DNA from: Paenibacillus yonginensis
GTDB lineage: Bacteria; Bacillota; Bacilli; Paenibacillales; Paenibacillaceae
Assembly: GCF_001685395.1 (NCBI RefSeq)
Contig: NZ_CP014167.1
Coordinates: 811,501 to 875,500 of the forward strand
DNA: 64,000 bases
Direction: 5' to 3'
The notes below the pieces were generated by a model. The model searched no databases. It was given only the letters and a program-made list of their open reading frames with translations, and was not told where the DNA came from. Made by a program: the position numbers and the translations under genes. Positions 61,491 to 64,000 of the stretch are shown here, piece by piece. Each line of letters starts with the position of its first letter. Position 1 is the stretch's first letter.

Positions 61491-62111
61491 ATGATATTTA
61501 TTCGTTACGAGAACTGGAGAAGTTATTTGAAATATTATCCGGTTACTTCACTCCTCCTGGTCATTAATCTGGTTATGTATTGTGTTCTGCTGTTCAACGG
61601 AGGAGCGGACAATACGGAAACTTTGTTCCGCTTTGGTGCTGTCGGTTCCGAGCTGCCATACAGCCGGGACTGGTGGCGGTATGTGACCGCCATCTTTCTG
61701 CACTTAAACTTCTCGCATCTTTTGTTTAACTGCTTTGCTATTTTGGTATTTGCCCCGCCGCTCGAACGTTTGCTCGGGTGGTGGCGTTATGCGCTGGTTT
61801 ATTTGGTCAGCGGGGTGCTCGGCAACGCGCTGAGCATGGCTTATTACCGGCATGCGATGCAGTACACGCTTTCTGTGGGCGCTTCAGGCGCAATCTATGG
61901 GGTATATGGGGCGTTTTTATACATTGCCCTATTACAGCGTCACCTGATCGATGAAGGCTCAAGGAAGACGCTTTACGCGATTTTGATGGTAGGGATCATT
62001 TTTTCCTTTGCCATGACCGGAACAAACTGGATGGCCCATTTGGGTGGTTTGATCGGCGGATTTTTTGTATACGGCCTTCTGGTCCGCCTTACCCGGCGTC
62101 TCAAAGCTTAG
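61491..62111 (+). CDS. Rhomboid family intramembrane serine protease
   Basis: A protein of 206 aa with six membrane segments. The catalytic serine is in SVGASGAIYGVYGAFL (GASG, TM4), its histidine in NWMAHLGGLIGGFF (TM6), and the loop 1 WR motif is in RDWWRYVTAIFLHLNFSHLLFN. It cuts within the membrane; the substrate is unknown. ATG 61491 follows AAAGGAAGG. It is divergent from tpx and followed by a LysR gene on the same strand, 62 bp later. Confidence 0.92.
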   Translation: MIFIRYENWRSYLKYYPVTSLLLVINLVMYCVLLFNGGADNTETLFRFGAVGSELPYSRDWWRYVTAIFLHLNFSHLLFNCFAILVFAPPLERLLGWWRYALVYLVSGVLGNALSMAYYRHAMQYTLSVGASGAIYGVYGAFLYIALLQRHLIDEGSRKTLYAILMVGIIFSFAMTGTNWMAHLGGLIGGFFVYGLLVRLTRRLKA

Positions 62112-62173
62112 ATTGATTTGCAACTGACAGGCAAGGCAATGCAATGCAATTCGGAAATGGAGCGAACAACCGA

Positions 62174-63085
62174 GTGGAACTAAGACAACTGCAGTATTTT
62201 GTAAAGGTAGCAGGCAAAGAACATGTAACGCAGGCGGCGGAGGAGCTTCACGTCGCCCAATCCGCAGTGAGCAGGCAGATACATCAGCTGGAGAAAGAGC
62301 TGGGGGTCGAGCTGTTCAAGCAGAAAGGACGAAATTTGCAGCTGACAGCGGTTGGACAGCTGTTCTGCAGCCGAATAGAGTCTATTCTGAAGGATTTGGA
62401 CCGGGCTGTGGCCGAGGTTCATGAATTCCTGGACCCGGAGCAGGGGGAGATCCGGCTTGGTTTTCCGCATAGTCTGGGCGTCCACATGCTTCCGATCATC
62501 ATTGCGGATTTCAAGAAACGTTATCCGAATGTCAAATTTCGCTTTAAGCAGGGCATGTATACTACGCTGATAAAGGATGTAACCGAAGCCGAGGTGGATT
62601 TGGCATTTATCTCGCCGTTTCCGGATCATCATGATCAGGTATCGGGGGATGTGGTGCTGACCGAAGAGCTGTTCGCGATCCTCCCTCCCGGACATCCGCT
62701 GGCAGGGGAAAGCGAGATTTCGCTTTATCAGCTAAAGGACGACAAATTTATTTTGTTCAGCAAAGGTTATTCGCTTCGGCCGATTGTGCTTCATGCCTGT
62801 CTGGAAGCTGGGTTTACGCCTAAAATTGCTTTTGAAGGGGAAGAAACGGATACCATTCGAGGTTTGGTGGCAGCGGGGATGGGGGTAAGCCTGCTTCCCG
62901 AGATGGCTTCCTATCACAATGGAAAGCTGGCTCCAACCCGAGTCAAAATATCGTCTCCCAAGGTAACACGTACCATTGGTCTCATTTATCGATCAGATGA
63001 TAAACTTCCGCTGGTCGCGCAGTCTTTCCGCACTTTTCTGCTTGAACATTTTAACGTCAAGTCCTGTACGGAAACAGACGTTTAA
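62174..63085 (+). CDS. LysR family regulator, GltC-like
   Basis: A protein of 303 aa from GTG 62174 (GGAG 11 nt upstream). VELRQLQYFVKVAGKEHVTQ, then EELHVAQSAVSRQIHQLEKEL and EFLDPEQGEIRLGFPHSLGVHMLP correspond closely, from memory, to B. subtilis GltC, the glutamate-synthase activator. The effector domain continues VKFRFKQGMYTTLI. No gltAB genes are in the window, so the target cannot be stated. The similarity is not decisive, because several paralogues share this pattern. Confidence 0.9.
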   Translation: MELRQLQYFVKVAGKEHVTQAAEELHVAQSAVSRQIHQLEKELGVELFKQKGRNLQLTAVGQLFCSRIESILKDLDRAVAEVHEFLDPEQGEIRLGFPHSLGVHMLPIIIADFKKRYPNVKFRFKQGMYTTLIKDVTEAEVDLAFISPFPDHHDQVSGDVVLTEELFAILPPGHPLAGESEISLYQLKDDKFILFSKGYSLRPIVLHACLEAGFTPKIAFEGEETDTIRGLVAAGMGVSLLPEMASYHNGKLAPTRVKISSPKVTRTIGLIYRSDDKLPLVAQSFRTFLLEHFNVKSCTETDV

Positions 63086-63089
63086 ACAG

Positions 63090-63128
63090 AAAAACTCCCG
63101 CAAGGCCGGACGGCCCTGCGGGAGTTTT
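63090..63128. terminator. Bidirectional intrinsic terminator
   Basis: AAAACTCCCGCA.GGCC / GGCC.TGCGGGAGTTTT between convergent genes. Confidence 0.92.
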
Positions 63129-63156
63129 GATTTTACCGGCTAAACGTTTGGGTTAA

Positions 63157-63840
63157 TTAATCCCGGTTGTTGTTCGTAAAGATCAGAATGTAGCGGAGCA
63201 GCTCCAGCACGGAGATCAGGGCGGCGGCTACATAGGTCAAAGCGGCGGCGTTCAGCACTTTGCCGACGCTCTTGGCTTCGCTGTGGGTGACATAACCTTG
63301 CTCAAGCATAATTTTGCGCGCCCGGTTGCTGGCGTTAAATTCGACTGGCAGTGTAATGAGCTGGAAAGCGACGGCCACGGAGAAGAAAATGATGCCCAGT
63401 CCGAGCAGGTTGAACGCGCTGAACAAAATACCGGCAATCAGCAGGAACGGAGCAATGCCGGATGCAAAGTTAACGATCGGGAAGATGCGGTGTCTGAGCA
63501 CAAGCATCGGATAATGAACTTTATGCTGGATAGCATGGCCCACCTCATGACAGGCTACGGAAATGGCCGAGATGGAACGTTCGTAGTAAACCGGCTCCGA
63601 GAGGCGTACTACCCGGTGAATCGGATCGTAATGGTCGGTCAGGCTGCCGCGGACCGGTTCAATCGGCACATCGTACAGTCCGTTGGCATCCAGCATACGT
63701 CTTGCGGCTTCTTGTCCGGTCATGCCGCTGTAGTTCGGAACCTCGGTATATTTGTTGAAAGTTCCCTTGACCCTGAATTGGGCCCAGAGGGAGAAGATGA
63801 ACGCAATGATGATAAGAATGTACATACCGTCAAAATACAT
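63157..63840 (-). CDS. Zinc metallopeptidase, YugP family
   Basis: A protein of 227 aa. N-terminal membrane segment (MYILIIIAFIFSLWAQF), then a domain with the zinc motif ISVACHEVGHAIQHK (HExxH), preceded by RRMLDANGLYDVPIEPVRGSLTDHYDP, and three further membrane helices. The late EFNASNRARKIMLEQGYV is the family's conserved segment. Likely a membrane-embedded protease; no substrate known. ATG 63840 follows CGGAGG. Confidence 0.9.
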   Translation of the reverse strand: MYFDGMYILIIIAFIFSLWAQFRVKGTFNKYTEVPNYSGMTGQEAARRMLDANGLYDVPIEPVRGSLTDHYDPIHRVVRLSEPVYYERSISAISVACHEVGHAIQHKVHYPMLVLRHRIFPIVNFASGIAPFLLIAGILFSAFNLLGLGIIFFSVAVAFQLITLPVEFNASNRARKIMLEQGYVTHSEAKSVGKVLNAAALTYVAAALISVLELLRYILIFTNNNRD

Positions 63841-63869
63841 GTGTCATACCTCCGTAATTTAAAGTGTTG

Positions 63870-64000
63870 TCATGTGAAGGGTCCGTGATTCATTAATAAA
63901 CGGAGCGCTTCAATGCAGGCCAAGCTGGAAGGCATGATATGGGTATAAACTTTGTTAGCCTGACCAGGCTTAAGCTGCGAAATCAAAGGCTCCAGCTCCT
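63870..64000 (-). CDS. C-terminal end of an unidentified protein (partial)
   Basis: A frame open from the window edge on the minus strand gives 42 residues ending in a TGA at 63872-63870: PLISQLKPGQANKVYTHIMP, SSLACIEALRLLMNHG, PFT. It has the composition of a real protein, but too little is visible to name a family. It lies 29 bp upstream of the YugP gene and is likely in the same operon. Confidence 0.55.
   Translation of the reverse strand, partial: ELEPLISQLKPGQANKVYTHIMPSSLACIEALRLLMNHGPFT

Overview
The window is chromosomal DNA from a low-to-mid GC Gram-positive bacterium, most likely a Paenibacillus or close relative (Paenibacillaceae). The evidence is the gene set: a YtpB-type terpene synthase, YitT, YesL, YtxH, YuzB-like DUF1450, YugP, an LtaS-family protein, a coproporphyrin-type haem operon, zinc-independent L31 with a Zur box, a serS T-box, and strong AAGGAGG ribosome-binding sites with many GTG/TTG starts. 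I see no rRNA, tRNA, prophage, plasmid or CRISPR sequence. The only mobile element is a group II intron.

Layout. 0-8 kb: end of a sugar-type ABC binding-protein gene, a divergent LysR/O-methyltransferase pair, an AlaX-type tRNA editing protein, a nucleoside hydrolase, two small hypotheticals, and a MerR/SDR operon with a classic 19-bp-spacer MerR promoter. 8.2-10.1 kb: a group IIC intron sitting just behind the SDR terminator. 10-16 kb: GDPD, a convergent GT4 glycosyltransferase, and the fruR-fruK-fruA fructose PTS operon. 16-20.4 kb: two paralogous chemoreceptors, each with a SigD-like promoter. 20.6-29.4 kb: LysR, D-2-hydroxyacid dehydrogenase, histidine phosphatase, Zur-controlled rpmE2, a run of small envelope and stress genes, murI, an M14 peptidase, and an IscA-fold protein followed by DUF1450. 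29.4-34.9 kb: LtaS-like sulfatase, RlmL-like rRNA methylase, a second O-methyltransferase, and an MFS pump. 35-38.6 kb: hemE-hemH-hemY. 38.7-44.6 kb: CapA, a second GDPD, an FAH-family enzyme, DUF92 and a Uup/YfmR-like ABC-F protein. 44.6-50.4 kb (mostly minus strand): serS with T-box, M42 peptidase, LapA-like protein, PepF and two small genes. 50.6-64 kb: cold-shock protein, ytpB, pfkA, MATE pump, YitT, cshA-type helicase, YesL, a 6S RNA, DUF1499, tpx, rhomboid, a GltC-like regulator and YugP.

Coherent modules are fructose uptake and phosphorylation (fruRKA), the late haem pathway (hemE, cpfC/hemH, cgoX/hemY), seryl-tRNA supply (T-box serS), and chemotaxis (the MCP pair). The rest is mostly housekeeping single genes with well-formed intrinsic terminators.

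Six otherwise healthy genes (SDR, fruA, both MCPs, the RlmL-like methylase and hemY) are each broken by exactly one single-base indel, five of them in a homopolymer run. In every case the downstream frame resumes perfectly, so these look like sequencing errors rather than decay. No clearly new multi-gene system is visible. The most unusual items are a cysteine-free IscA-fold protein with an HxHxDH motif, an in-frame signal-peptide extension on PepF with a second strong internal start, and the terminator-linked group II intron.
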